DNA of 64,000 nt, from positions 1,922,001-1,986,000 of the forward strand of contig NZ_RAQC01000001.1 in assembly GCF_003610405.1 (NCBI RefSeq). The letters are read 5' to 3'. Both the position numbers and the translations under genes were made by a program. Shown piece by piece: positions 18,783 to 27,434 of this stretch. Under the pieces are notes generated by a model that saw only the letters and a program-made list of their open reading frames with translations, ran no database searches and was not told where the DNA came from. This DNA comes from Microbacterium sp. AG238. Lineage in GTDB: Bacteria; Actinomycetota; Actinomycetes; Actinomycetales; Microbacteriaceae. The first letter of the stretch is position 1. The number at the start of each line of letters is the position of its first letter.

Positions 18783-19529
18783 TCAGGGGACCCGCACGCC
18801 CGTGAAGTTCGTCTTTTGCCGCAGCTCGAATCCGAGTTTCTCGTAACCGGCGATCGCGTTGACGTTCGATGCCGCGGCATGCATCATCGCGCGTCCACCT
18901 CGCTGCTGGATGTGGAACGCCACATCGAGCACCAGCCTCGACGCCAGCCCCTGCCGGCGGTACGCCTCGTCTGTCGCGACCGCGCTGATCTCGGTCCACT
19001 CCCCCGGCTGCAACCGTTCGCCCGCCATGGCGATCAGCCGGCCGTCGCGCCGGATGCCGATGTACCGACCGAGAAGGTAGGTGCGCGGGCGGAAGGGACC
19101 GGGCCGGTTGCGCTCGACGAGTGCGAGCATGTCGGCGACATCCGCCTCTCCGAGCTCGATCGCCTCGTCATCCGGCCGCGGGCGCAGACGGTCCGTCTCG
19201 ACGAGCTGCACTCCTGCTCCACCGAACGTGCGGACCCAGCCCTCGGGCAGTTCCGGCTCGGCGCTGCCGGCGCCGGCGCCGGTCGCATCCGCGCGCAGGG
19301 GCGTGCTGATGCTGAACTCGTTACCCGAGCCCACCACGCTCGCGAGCGAATCCCACACCGCGGGGTCGTCCCACGTGCGGACGCCCACGAAGCCGGCGAC
19401 GTCGTCGGGATACCGGCGGACGAGATCGTCGCCGATGGCGAGGTGCGCGTGCGCCCCGGTCAGCGAATGCCACGCGGCGTTGTCGCGAACGTCGGAGTCT
19501 CCCAGAACAGGAGGGGTGGTGATGGTCAT
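18783..19529 (-). CDS. GNAT-family N-acetyltransferase
   Basis: 248 residues from ATG 19529 (MTITTPPVLGD), with gagagga upstream at 9 bases; a longer in-frame extension is not needed. The N-terminal half, with HAHLAIGDDLVRRYPDDVAGF and a GNEFSI segment, is a degenerate first lobe; the C-terminal half carries the acetyl-CoA fold: YIGIRRDGRLIAMAGERL, then EISAVATDEAYRRQGLASRL with the R/QxxG/A loop, and IAGYEKLGFELRQK near the end. This architecture matches the two-lobe GNAT type often annotated as FR47-like. The substrate is unknown. The neighbour upstream is an unrelated membrane protein on the other strand. Confidence 0.9.
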   Translation of the reverse strand: MTITTPPVLGDSDVRDNAAWHSLTGAHAHLAIGDDLVRRYPDDVAGFVGVRTWDDPAVWDSLASVVGSGNEFSISTPLRADATGAGAGSAEPELPEGWVRTFGGAGVQLVETDRLRPRPDDEAIELGEADVADMLALVERNRPGPFRPRTYLLGRYIGIRRDGRLIAMAGERLQPGEWTEISAVATDEAYRRQGLASRLVLDVAFHIQQRGGRAMMHAAASNVNAIAGYEKLGFELRQKTNFTGVRVP

Positions 19530-19712
19530 CAGGTTCGTCCTCTCACGCGCACCGCGGGTCGCGTTCGCCGCGGTCGCCGTGGGACCCAACGCACAGAAGA
19601 GCCGATCCATGCCCACGGATGCCGCATCGCGACGCTAGCCGCGACCCGACGCGGCATCCCGCACCGCCGCCACATGCGTTCACGTGAGCTCCGCGAGCGA
19701 TAGTGTGCCCTC

Positions 19713-20429
19713 GTGCAGAGCTCGAGGCAGGCGACGGTGTGGTCGCTTCTGCGGTTGGGGATGGCGATCGTCATCCTTGCCGCGGTCATCACCCAACTCA
19801 CGGTGTCGCTGACTCGCACGGCCGAGACCGGAGGCGATGTCGCGACGGTGTTCGCGAACTTCTTCAGCTTCTTCACGATCCTCTCGAACGTCATCGCAGC
19901 GGTGGTCCTCGCGACGGCGGGAGTCCGCTCGCTCACTCGCCCCGCCGAGGCGCGATCGTCGCTGGGGCTCTCCGCCGCGCTCGCCTGTGCGACGACGTAC
20001 ATGGTCATCACCGGGGTCGTCTACAACGCACTCCTGCGCGGGATCACGCTTCCGCAGGGATCCGAGCCGGTGCCGTGGTCGAACGAGGTGCTGCACCTGA
20101 TCGGCCCGATCTTCCTCGTGCTCGATCTTCTGATCGGCACCCGGCGCCGCGCGGTCCGCTGGCAGGTCGTGTGGGTCGTGATCGCCTTCCCACTACTGTG
20201 GGTCGCCTACACGCTGATCCGCGGCCCGCTGGTGACCAATCCCACGACGGGCGAGCCCCACTGGTACCCCTATCCGTTCCTGAACCCCGACAACCCGGGA
20301 GGCTGGGGCATGGTCGCGGCGTATGTCGTGGTCATCGCGATCGCCTTCGTCGTCGTCGGCTTCGGCACCGTATGGGTCACCCGACGTCGCGCCCGCGCCC
20401 TGCCGGCTCAGGTCATCGCGGCAGAGTGA
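19713..20429 (+). CDS. Pr6Pr-family integral membrane protein
   Basis: 238 residues with six predicted membrane helices. The segment TVFANFFSFFTILSNVIAAV and the later NEVLHLIGPIFLVLDLLIG and WYPYPFLNPDNPGGWG are typical of the Pr6Pr (FAR-17a/AIG1-like) family found throughout actinobacteria. The function is not established. The GTG start at 19713 lies 6 bases after a TAGTGT -10 box (19701-19706), predicting a leaderless transcript. Its last 17 bases overlap the 3' end of the convergent methionine aminopeptidase gene. Confidence 0.9.
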   Translation: MQSSRQATVWSLLRLGMAIVILAAVITQLTVSLTRTAETGGDVATVFANFFSFFTILSNVIAAVVLATAGVRSLTRPAEARSSLGLSAALACATTYMVITGVVYNALLRGITLPQGSEPVPWSNEVLHLIGPIFLVLDLLIGTRRRAVRWQVVWVVIAFPLLWVAYTLIRGPLVTNPTTGEPHWYPYPFLNPDNPGGWGMVAAYVVVIAIAFVVVGFGTVWVTRRRARALPAQVIAAE

Positions 20430-21183
20430 GGATCTCCGCCGCCCCGTCGGTGATGGCGATCGTGTGCTCGGTGTGCGCGGTGAGGCATCCGGTCGAACTG
20501 CGGAGCGTCCAGCCGTCCGCATCGGTCACGAGCACGTTCGTGTCTTCCATGACCCACGGCTCGATCGCGATGAGCAGCCCCGGTCGCAGGATGTAGCCCC
20601 GCCCGGGCCTCCCGGTGTTGGGGATGTGGAGGTCGCCGTGCATCACCGACCCGATGCTGTGTCCACCGAACTCCGTGTTGATGGAGTACCCGGCACCGGA
20701 GAGCACGTTGCCGATCGCGCGCGAGATGTCGCCCACCCGGTTGCCCGCGCGTGCGACCTCGATCCCGGCCGCGAGGGCACGCTCGGTCGCGTCGATCAGT
20801 GCCTCAGCCCCCTCCGGGCGCCGGTCGCCGACGACGAAGCTGATGGCCGCGTCGGCGGCGAGGCCGTTCTTGATGACGGCGAGGTCGAGGGTGAGGAGGT
20901 CGCCGTCCGCGAGGCGGTAGTCGTGCGGCATCCCGTGGAGCACCGCATCGTTGACGGCTGTGCAGATGTAATGGCCGAAGGGACCCCGCCCGAAAGACGG
21001 GGCGTAGTCGACGTAACAGGACTCCGCGCCACTCTCGGCGATGAGCTCGCGCGTCCACTCGTCGATCTCGAGCAGGTTCGTGCCCACCTGCACCCGGGAA
21101 CGGATGTCGCGGAGGATGCCGCCGACGATGGCTCCCGTCTCGCGGGCGCGGTCCACCTCGCGCGGTGTGAAGATCTCGATCAT
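20413..21183 (-). CDS. map: Type I methionine aminopeptidase
   Basis: 256 residues from ATG 21183 with a strong ggaggag site 6 bases upstream. It removes N-terminal methionine from nascent proteins. The pita-bread fold motifs are present in order: HGMPHDYRLADGDLLTLDLA (first histidine and first metal aspartate), ADAAISFVVG (second aspartate), GHSIGSVMHGDLHIPN (metal histidine), LLIAIEPWV (metal glutamate) and TEHTIAI (last glutamate). Normal length for type I without an N-terminal zinc extension. It is not in the usual ribosomal-protein cluster but divergent from a small XRE regulator, with palindromic sites between; it is therefore probably a second, regulated paralogue. The 3' end overlaps the convergent gene by 17 bases. 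Confidence 0.94.
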   Translation of the reverse strand: MIEIFTPREVDRARETGAIVGGILRDIRSRVQVGTNLLEIDEWTRELIAESGAESCYVDYAPSFGRGPFGHYICTAVNDAVLHGMPHDYRLADGDLLTLDLAVIKNGLAADAAISFVVGDRRPEGAEALIDATERALAAGIEVARAGNRVGDISRAIGNVLSGAGYSINTEFGGHSIGSVMHGDLHIPNTGRPGRGYILRPGLLIAIEPWVMEDTNVLVTDADGWTLRSSTGCLTAHTEHTIAITDGAAEILTLPR

Positions 21184-21194
21184 CGCTGGCTCCT

Positions 21195-21228
21195 CCGGTA
21201 TAAAAATACCGGTCAAACTATACCGGTA
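21195..21228. promoter_or_regulatory. Operator cluster between map and XRE regulator
   Basis: Perfect inverted repeat ccggtat/ataccgg with a 4-base AAAA spacer (21195-21212), followed at 21220-21228 by another ataccggta. The last copy touches the TACGAT -10 box (21227-21232) of the XRE gene, and the first lies over the map promoter region, so one protein could repress both directions. Confidence 0.7.
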
Positions 21229-21238
21229 CGATGAGCGC

Positions 21239-21505
21239 ATGATGGTCCGTCGCGCGCTCACGCCCGAAGCCGTCGAGCGCGGCCGTCGCCTCGGCGCACA
21301 CCTCCGGCGAGCGCGGGGCGACAGGTCGATCACGGACGTCGCCGCGGCCGCCGGGGTATCGCCCGAGACGCTGCGGAAGATCGAGACCGGTCGCCTCGCG
21401 ACCCCGTCGTTCGCGACCGTCGCCGCTGTCGCCACGAGCCTCGGGCTCTCGCTCGACACGCTGGCCGCCGACGCGATGCTTGCGGACATCGCGACGACGG
21501 CCTGA
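21239..21505 (+). CDS. Small XRE-family helix-turn-helix regulator
   Basis: 88 residues consisting of little more than one DNA-binding domain: GAHLRRARGDRSITDVAAAA and GVSPETLRKIETGRLATPSF carry the Cro/CI-type helix-turn-helix, followed by VAAVATSLGLSLDTLAADAM. There is no effector domain. The start ATG 21239 lies 6 bases after TACGAT; a second ATG follows directly. It is divergent from map with three copies of an ataccgg half-site between them, so it is the probable repressor of map and of itself. How it would sense a signal is not apparent. Confidence 0.9.
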   Translation: MMVRRALTPEAVERGRRLGAHLRRARGDRSITDVAAAAGVSPETLRKIETGRLATPSFATVAAVATSLGLSLDTLAADAMLADIATTA

Positions 21506-21549
21506 ACTGCGGGAGCGGCGTGGCCGTCGCGCAAGTCCCGTCGCGCAGG

Positions 21550-22041
21550 TCAGGCCCTGTCGCGCAGGTCGCGGAAGAACGCGTCGACGTTGGTCTGCAG
21601 CATCGCGATACGGCGATCGCGCGCTGCTGCGGCATCGAACCCGAGGTAGGGCGGCGGGTCGAGGCGGCGGACGTTCCGCGAGCACTCGAACCCCGAGCAC
21701 AGCAGCGTCCCGACGGTATTGCCCGCGCGACCGGCCTTGCCCGCCCGCTTCGCGGCAAAGAAGACGACCTCATTGGGGAGGGTGACGTCGCAGCACCATG
21801 AGCACTGCGGACGGGTGCGCGTGGCCTGGTCGGCCTGTCGCAGCTGCAGGCCGACGGCCTGCCCGTCGACCTCGGCGACGACGAAGCCGAGCAGCGGGGT
21901 CTTGGGGTCGCGCCACCCGTAGTAGTCACGGGTCGACCAGTCGACGTCCCCGAGATCGGCGGGGACGACGAGCGAGTTGCGCTCGCGGAGCGAGACGTTG
22001 ACGAAGGAGGAGCGAATGGACTTCGCGGTGAGAGCGAACAT
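21550..22041 (-). CDS. FBP-domain (FusB/EF-G-binding-like) zinc-finger protein
   Basis: 163 residues. The C-terminal half is the treble-clef zinc finger of elongation-factor-G-binding proteins: CSWCC with a neighbouring cysteine, then LLCSGFECSRNVRR, giving four cysteine ligands. The N-terminal part MFALTAKSIRSSFVNVSLRE and LGDVDWSTRDYYGWRDPKTP is the conserved FBP domain region. In Gram-positive cocci FusB-type proteins rescue EF-G from fusidic acid, and the actinobacterial homologues are single-copy genes of unproven role. Cytoplasmic, no signal peptide. It stands alone between the XRE regulator and the TetR gene. Confidence 0.88.
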   Translation of the reverse strand: MFALTAKSIRSSFVNVSLRERNSLVVPADLGDVDWSTRDYYGWRDPKTPLLGFVVAEVDGQAVGLQLRQADQATRTRPQCSWCCDVTLPNEVVFFAAKRAGKAGRAGNTVGTLLCSGFECSRNVRRLDPPPYLGFDAAAARDRRIAMLQTNVDAFFRDLRDRA

Positions 22042-22374
22042 GAAGGGTCCTGTCTGAGTACGCGTTCGCGCACCACCGTCGCATCACGCCATGAAGAGAC
22101 GGCGAGCGGACGGTCGTGAGCGGATCATCCCGGAACGACGGAGTCGTCGCCCGGGACCGGGAGAGCGCATCGCGGACATGGGTCGACGCGACGCGCGCCG
22201 GATCAACCGGCGAGGAAGACGAAGGATGCCGCGCCTGTGCCGCCGGCGCTGTGCGCGCCGGAGACCCCCTCACGCCCAGAGGGCATCGGCAGACGGACGG
22301 TACTCACACACCCAGGCTACTCCTTACCCGCTGGGGAGTCGCCGGCTCATCCGCGGTGCGCACACCAAAATATG
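22042..22374. other. Intergenic spacer without a supportable gene
   Basis: About 330 bases between the divergent FBP-domain gene and the TetR gene. It must hold the FBP promoter at the left end. I see no RNA gene, long repeat or coding sequence with plausible composition or ribosome site. Confidence 0.5.
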
Positions 22375-22390
22375 TAGATCGGTCTATATT
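22375..22390 (+). promoter_or_regulatory. TetR operator overlapping a leaderless promoter
   Basis: The near-palindrome tagatcggtcta (22375-22386, 10 of 12 symmetric) runs into the -10 box TATATT (22385-22390), which is 6 bases before ATG 22397. It resembles sites bound by LmrA/YxaF-type TetR proteins, from memory. Confidence 0.6.
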
Positions 22391-22396
22391 GAACGT

Positions 22397-22996
22397 ATGC
22401 CATCCAAAGGAGACCTCACCAAGGCCCGACTCGCAGCTTCGATGCTCGAGCTCATTCAGACCAACGGTTACAGCGGAACCGGTCTCAACGCCGTGATCGA
22501 CCACGCGGGCGCGCCCCGCGGATCGGTCTACTTCCACTTCCCGGAGGGTAAGGAAGCGCTCGGGGCAGCAGCGGTCGACCTCGCCAGGGCGCAGTTCGAA
22601 ACTCTCATCGCTGAAGCTGCGGCGACAGCCGGTGGCCCCGCAGCCGCCGCACGATCGACGATCGAAGCCCTCGCGTCGATCGTCGTGGAGAGCGACTTCC
22701 AGCTCGGGTGCCCGGTCTCCGTCGTCACCCTGGAGATGGGCGCCAACAGCGACCGGCTGCGTCAGGCGTGCGCAACCGCCTTCGAATCCTGGATCACTCC
22801 CGTTGCACGCCTTCTCGAGAACGGCGGACTCGGCGCCGACGCGGCTCGTTCGCTCGCGACCGTCATCGTGTCGACCATCGAGGGAGCTGTCATCGTGGCC
22901 CGGGCTTTGCGAAGCGCTGAGCCCCTCGCCGCGGCCGCTGACATCGTGAGCCAGCTCATCGATCAGCGCCTTCAGTCGACTGCGGTCGCGCGGTGA
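22397..22996 (+). CDS. TetR/AcrR-family regulator (LmrA/YxaF-like)
   Basis: 199 residues from ATG 22397. The helix-turn-helix lies at about 10-50: AASMLELIQTNGYSGTGLNA and HAGAPRGSVYFHFPEGKEAL, the latter being the hallmark of the LmrA/YxaF subgroup. The C-terminal helical domain includes VESDFQLGCPVSVVTLEMG, typical of the same subgroup (conserved GCP). It overlaps the downstream SDR-hydrolase fusion by 4 bases (GTGA), so the regulator and enzyme are one operon, and the operator candidate just before the start suggests autoregulation. The inducer is probably a substrate of the fusion enzyme; this is inference. Confidence 0.92.
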   Translation: MPSKGDLTKARLAASMLELIQTNGYSGTGLNAVIDHAGAPRGSVYFHFPEGKEALGAAAVDLARAQFETLIAEAAATAGGPAAAARSTIEALASIVVESDFQLGCPVSVVTLEMGANSDRLRQACATAFESWITPVARLLENGGLGADAARSLATVIVSTIEGAVIVARALRSAEPLAAAADIVSQLIDQRLQSTAVAR

Positions 22997-24795
22997 CGGC
23001 CGCCGGACCGGCTCTCGTCCCGGCCCCTCGCCATGCGCTCGTCCTCGGGGCATCCGGCTTGATCGGAAGACACCTCACGGCCACCCTGGCAGCAGCGGGG
23101 GCAACGGTCACCGCAGGCGTGCGGAGCGCCGGATCAGCGGCCCGGGTCGAGCAGTGGCTCACTGCGAGAGGTGTGACGAGCGGCATCCGCACGGCGATCG
23201 TCGACTTCGACTCGGACCAGATCGTCTCCGCCGGCGCGTCGTCACTTGCCGACGTGACCGAGATCCACAACTGCGCCGGGTCGTATCGCTTCGGGATGAG
23301 CGCGGATGAGGCGCGACGAGCGAACGTCGGCATCGTCGAGAAGGTGGTCGACCTTGGTGCCGAGATCTCCGGTCTCCGCCGGATCGTGCACATCTCGGGC
23401 TACCGCGTCGGGGGGCAGGACCCGTCGTCGGTGCCATGGAGCGACGACCACCGCACCACCATCTATCGGGAACTCGGCGCGTACGAGGCTTCGAAGGTGG
23501 AATCGGACGCGATCTTCCAGGCTCGCGCCAACGACCACGGCATCCCGTGGACGGTCGTGAACCCCTCCAGTGTTATCGGCGACAGCGTGACAGGGGAATC
23601 GGATCAGCTGATCGGCCTCGCAACGACGATCGGGCAGCTCTGGGATGGCACCTCGGCCGCGCTGCCCGGCGACCGCGAGACGTTCCTTCCGGTTGTGACC
23701 GTCGACTATCTGGCCGCGTTCATGGCTGCCGCGGCTGTCGATGCTGCGGCGAGCGGGCAGTCGTACTGGGTGCTCGACGACGACACGCCGCCTCTCGCGG
23801 ACCTGCTCACGGACGCCGGTCGCCACCTCGGTGCGCGCGTCCCACGACTGCGCGTTCCGACGTCGATCATCAAGAAGCTCCCGCGCAGCATCAGCGGCGT
23901 CGATCCCGAGACTCTGACGTTCCTTTCCTCCGACCACTACCCAACCGACTCGGCGAAGCATCTCGCGGCGCGGCACAGCATCCGGATGCCCGACGTCGGG
24001 TCTTCTCTCGAGCGGTGGGTCGACCATCTTGCGGCGGGCCGCTTCGGCCAGGCGGTTTCCGCCGACCGGCGATTCACCGTCTACGACCGCACGCGGACGT
24101 TCGAGCTCGGAGCGCCGGACTCCCCTCGGGTGATCTTCCCCGGTCTCCCCCTCAACGCCGACACGTGGGCCGAGGTGGCGCGCACCATCGGCGCTCGCGC
24201 GGTAGATCTCCCGGGGCTGGGCCTCAGCGGCGGCTCCGGGATCGACGATTGGGAGCGATGGCTGCCCGCAGTCCTCGCGGGGCGCTACACCCATATCGTG
24301 GGCCACTCGATCGGCGCGGCTGCTGCGGTCGTCGCAGCGGACCGTTGGCGTGCTGGCGTGTCATCGCTGACGCTCGTGGCGCCGTTCTTCTTGCAGGAGG
24401 CGAAGGGAACAGCGTCCCTCCCGAAATGGTTGTCGCGCGCCTATCTGAAACACGTGACGCCGAGTCGGCTCTCGCGCCGGCTGACGGGATCGACGACCAG
24501 CGCCGCGGTGCTCGTCTCCAGTGCGACGGATCTTCGCCGCCGTTCCGCTGCTTCGGTCGCCGACCATCTCGGCCGTGCGCGGTCGCAGCAGTGGCGCGGT
24601 GAACTGGTCGCGGCACTCCTCCGCTTCGATGGCCCCGTCCGGATCATCACGGGCAGCAACGACCCGCTGACGTCGGCCATGATCGACCGACTGCGCTCAC
24701 AGCCGAACGTCGAGATGATCGAGATCGCGCATGCCGGGCACCACCCGCAGCTGACCCACGCCGGGGAGCTCGTCGCGCACCTGCGGAAACGCTGA
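22993..24795 (+). CDS. Fused NAD(P)-dependent epimerase/SDR and alpha/beta hydrolase
   Basis: 600 residues combining two enzymes. Residues about 12-330 are an extended SDR: ALVLGASGLIGRHLTATLAA gives the GxxGxxG dinucleotide site, HNCAGSYRF and HISGYRVGG the central strands, and the catalytic YEASK motif with its tyrosine and lysine is intact (GAYEASKVES). Residues about 355-600 are an alpha/beta hydrolase: nucleophile elbow HIVGHSIGAAA, acid region IITGSNDPLTS, and the catalytic histidine in AHAGHHPQLTH. Both active sites appear complete. The start GTG 22993 is coupled to the TetR gene. Such fusions are rare in my recollection; joint action on one ester or lactone substrate is inferred. No signal peptide, so cytoplasmic. 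Confidence 0.88.
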   Translation: MTAAGPALVPAPRHALVLGASGLIGRHLTATLAAAGATVTAGVRSAGSAARVEQWLTARGVTSGIRTAIVDFDSDQIVSAGASSLADVTEIHNCAGSYRFGMSADEARRANVGIVEKVVDLGAEISGLRRIVHISGYRVGGQDPSSVPWSDDHRTTIYRELGAYEASKVESDAIFQARANDHGIPWTVVNPSSVIGDSVTGESDQLIGLATTIGQLWDGTSAALPGDRETFLPVVTVDYLAAFMAAAAVDAAASGQSYWVLDDDTPPLADLLTDAGRHLGARVPRLRVPTSIIKKLPRSISGVDPETLTFLSSDHYPTDSAKHLAARHSIRMPDVGSSLERWVDHLAAGRFGQAVSADRRFTVYDRTRTFELGAPDSPRVIFPGLPLNADTWAEVARTIGARAVDLPGLGLSGGSGIDDWERWLPAVLAGRYTHIVGHSIGAAAAVVAADRWRAGVSSLTLVAPFFLQEAKGTASLPKWLSRAYLKHVTPSRLSRRLTGSTTSAAVLVSSATDLRRRSAASVADHLGRARSQQWRGELVAALLRFDGPVRIITGSNDPLTSAMIDRLRSQPNVEMIEIAHAGHHPQLTHAGELVAHLRKR

Positions 24796-24997
24796 AGTGC
24801 CGGCCGGGCTCGTTGGCGGTACGGGGGCCTCACTTCCACTCGCTGGGTATTGGTGGCTCTACGCTCTGACGGTGCCGTCGCGCGGCCACCGGGCGACACC
24901 ACCAGCCTGCTCGGCTCCTTCTGCTCTGACTTTCCGCTGTCGTGCAACGTTCGGACGAGTGCCGGCCATGTACGTGGTGAGCATCTAGGAGGACGCC

Positions 24998-25321
24998 ATG
25001 GACACATCGATCGATGACCTGCTGCGGGCAAGTGCCCCGCACCGCGCATCAACGGACGGAATGGTCGCAGCTGAAATCGAGCGCGTGGGGGTCGCGGCTC
25101 GTGTTCACGCGACGCGGCGACGGCGTGTCCGTCGCCTGTCGTGGGTGGCGGTGCCCGTGCTCGCCCTCCCGGGGATCGCACTCGCGTCCATAGCCGGCAC
25201 CGACCCGCGAATGATCCCCGATTTCGAGATCCCCATCTCGTACGTCACCGACACCGGCCGTGAGGTCTCCTGCTCGATCGAGCTCTTCAACGGCGAGATG
25301 AACTACGTCGAGAGCCGGTGA
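24998..25321 (+). CDS. Small single-pass membrane protein, probably frameshifted
   Basis: 107 residues from ATG 24998 with an aggagg site 5 bases upstream. The N-terminal 45 residues are polar and basic (DDLLRASAPHRASTDGMVAA, ATRRRRVRRLSW), then one membrane helix (about 46-66, WVAVPVLALPGIALASIAG) and a short extracellular part. The layout resembles small anti-sigma-like or signal-anchor proteins of Microbacteriaceae, but I do not recognise a family. The frame stops at 25319-25321 after YVESR, while the next frame stays open and protein-like to 25439. A single lost base in the G-run near 25316 would join the two into about 146 residues. Function unknown. Confidence 0.75.
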   Translation: MDTSIDDLLRASAPHRASTDGMVAAEIERVGVAARVHATRRRRVRRLSWVAVPVLALPGIALASIAGTDPRMIPDFEIPISYVTDTGREVSCSIELFNGEMNYVESR

Positions 25322-25439
25322 CTTCGCGCCATTCTTCGGGGCGGCGCAGAATGTGATCTTCGCTGGCGCGGACGAGTACATCCTCCCCGGCGACGGTGGT
25401 GTCGGCAGTGACACCGACTGCACGGGAGAGTTGCATTGA
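25320..25439 (+). other. Out-of-frame continuation of the small membrane protein gene
   Basis: Read in the plus-one frame, the 120 bases after the upstream stop encode DFAPFFGAAQNVIFAG, then ADEYILPGDGGVGSDTDC and a TGA at 25437-25439. The composition is protein-like and continues the soluble domain. Either a true 1-base deletion or a sequence error separates the parts. The rest of the spacer to 25585 shows nothing else. Confidence 0.5.
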
Positions 25440-25585
25440 CGGGGGCGCCTGAACCCGCTGTGACGAACGACGAGCGGGTCGCTCAGTTGGTGAAGGACCA
25501 CGCCGGTTCGCTCGCAGCAGACACGCACGAGCACGATCACTGCTGCAGACACTCCTCCAAGCCGAACGGGTCTGACAGATCGTTC

Positions 25586-26494
<909 letters not shown>

Positions 26495-26498
26495 TCAT

Positions 26499-26525
26499 GT
26501 TCCGGGCCGGTCGTAGCCTCGGAAC
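26499..26525 (+). promoter_or_regulatory. Promoter with inverted repeat before the XRE gene
   Basis: TAGCCT (26514-26519) lies 6 bases before ATG 26526. Arms gttccg (26499-26504) and cggaac (26520-26525) flank the -10 box. It is in the 85-base spacer shared with the divergent aldo/keto reductase and may be the XRE site. Confidence 0.45.
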
Positions 26526-27434
26526 ATGGATACCGGAAGCGAGTTACGCGAGTTCCTCGTGTCGCGGCGGGCACGGATCACGCCCGAGCAAGCCAAGCTC
26601 CCCGCGTATGGCGGGAACCGTCGGGTCGCGGGACTTCGGCGGGAAGAAGTGGCGATCCTCGCCGGGGTGAGCGTCGACTACTACACCAAGCTCGAACGCG
26701 GAGCGGTGGGCCTCGTTTCCGAGTCCGTGCTCGACGCCGTCGCCCGCGCGCTGCAACTCACGCGCACTGAACGCGATCACCTGTTCCACCTGACCGGCAC
26801 CACCGCCTCTCTGCGAACCGTCTCGCGCCCCATACGGTCTCTCGTGCGACCCGCCGTGCAGCGCATCCTCGACGGCCTCAGCGGCGAATCACCCGCGTTC
26901 GTGGGGACCGTCACCCGCGACCTCATCGCCGCGAACACCCTCGGACGCGCGACCTACTCGCCCCTCTACGACGATGCACCGAACGACACCCCGAACATCG
27001 CGCGCTACACGTTCCTCAACCCGGGCGCGCAAGAGTTCTTCATCGAGTGGGGCACCGCCGCGGCGAATCTGGTCGCGAACCTGCGGCGTGAACTCGGCAC
27101 CGATCCGCTGAACCGAGACCTGCAACACCTCATCGACGACCTCAACCGCGACAGCCCCGAGTTCCGGGCACTGTGGCGATCCCATGACGTCCGCACTCAC
27201 GACGCCGGCGTCAAATCCATCCGGCATCCCGTCGTCGGCGATCTCCGCCTGACATTCGAATCCATTCCGCTGCCGGCCGACCCCGGTCAGAACCTGATCA
27301 TCTACGGCGCCGAACCAGGATCGGAAACAGCCGACCGCCTCCGTCTCCTTGCAAGCTGGAGCGCCACATCGAAGGCCTCCGACGCCACCACGTGGCCGTC
27401 ACCGGGCGTCACCGGCGATAGCATCCACCCGTGA
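26526..27434 (+). CDS. XRE-family regulator with MmyB-like ligand-binding domain
   Basis: 302 residues. The N-terminal part REFLVSRRARITPEQAKLPA, GLRREEVAILAGVSVDYYTK and the following LERG are the standard helix-turn-helix of this large actinobacterial family, and the rest is the PAS-like MmyB domain: RPAVQRILDGLSGESPAFVG, RYTFLNPGAQEFFIEW, and HDVRTHDAGVKSIRHPVVGD with LTFESIPLPADPGQNLIIY. The ligand of this domain is thought to be a fatty acid or small metabolite in other members. The gene is divergent from the aldo/keto reductase, the classic arrangement for control of an oxidoreductase. Its stop overlaps the start of the next gene by 4 bases. Confidence 0.94.
   Translation: MDTGSELREFLVSRRARITPEQAKLPAYGGNRRVAGLRREEVAILAGVSVDYYTKLERGAVGLVSESVLDAVARALQLTRTERDHLFHLTGTTASLRTVSRPIRSLVRPAVQRILDGLSGESPAFVGTVTRDLIAANTLGRATYSPLYDDAPNDTPNIARYTFLNPGAQEFFIEWGTAAANLVANLRRELGTDPLNRDLQHLIDDLNRDSPEFRALWRSHDVRTHDAGVKSIRHPVVGDLRLTFESIPLPADPGQNLIIYGAEPGSETADRLRLLASWSATSKASDATTWPSPGVTGDSIHP

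Noticed and set aside
24797-24988. 63-codon plus-strand open frame before the small membrane protein gene
   Set aside because: No ribosome site or promoter fits, and the residues are mixed without a family pattern. The spacer is better read as the leader of the gene at 24998.
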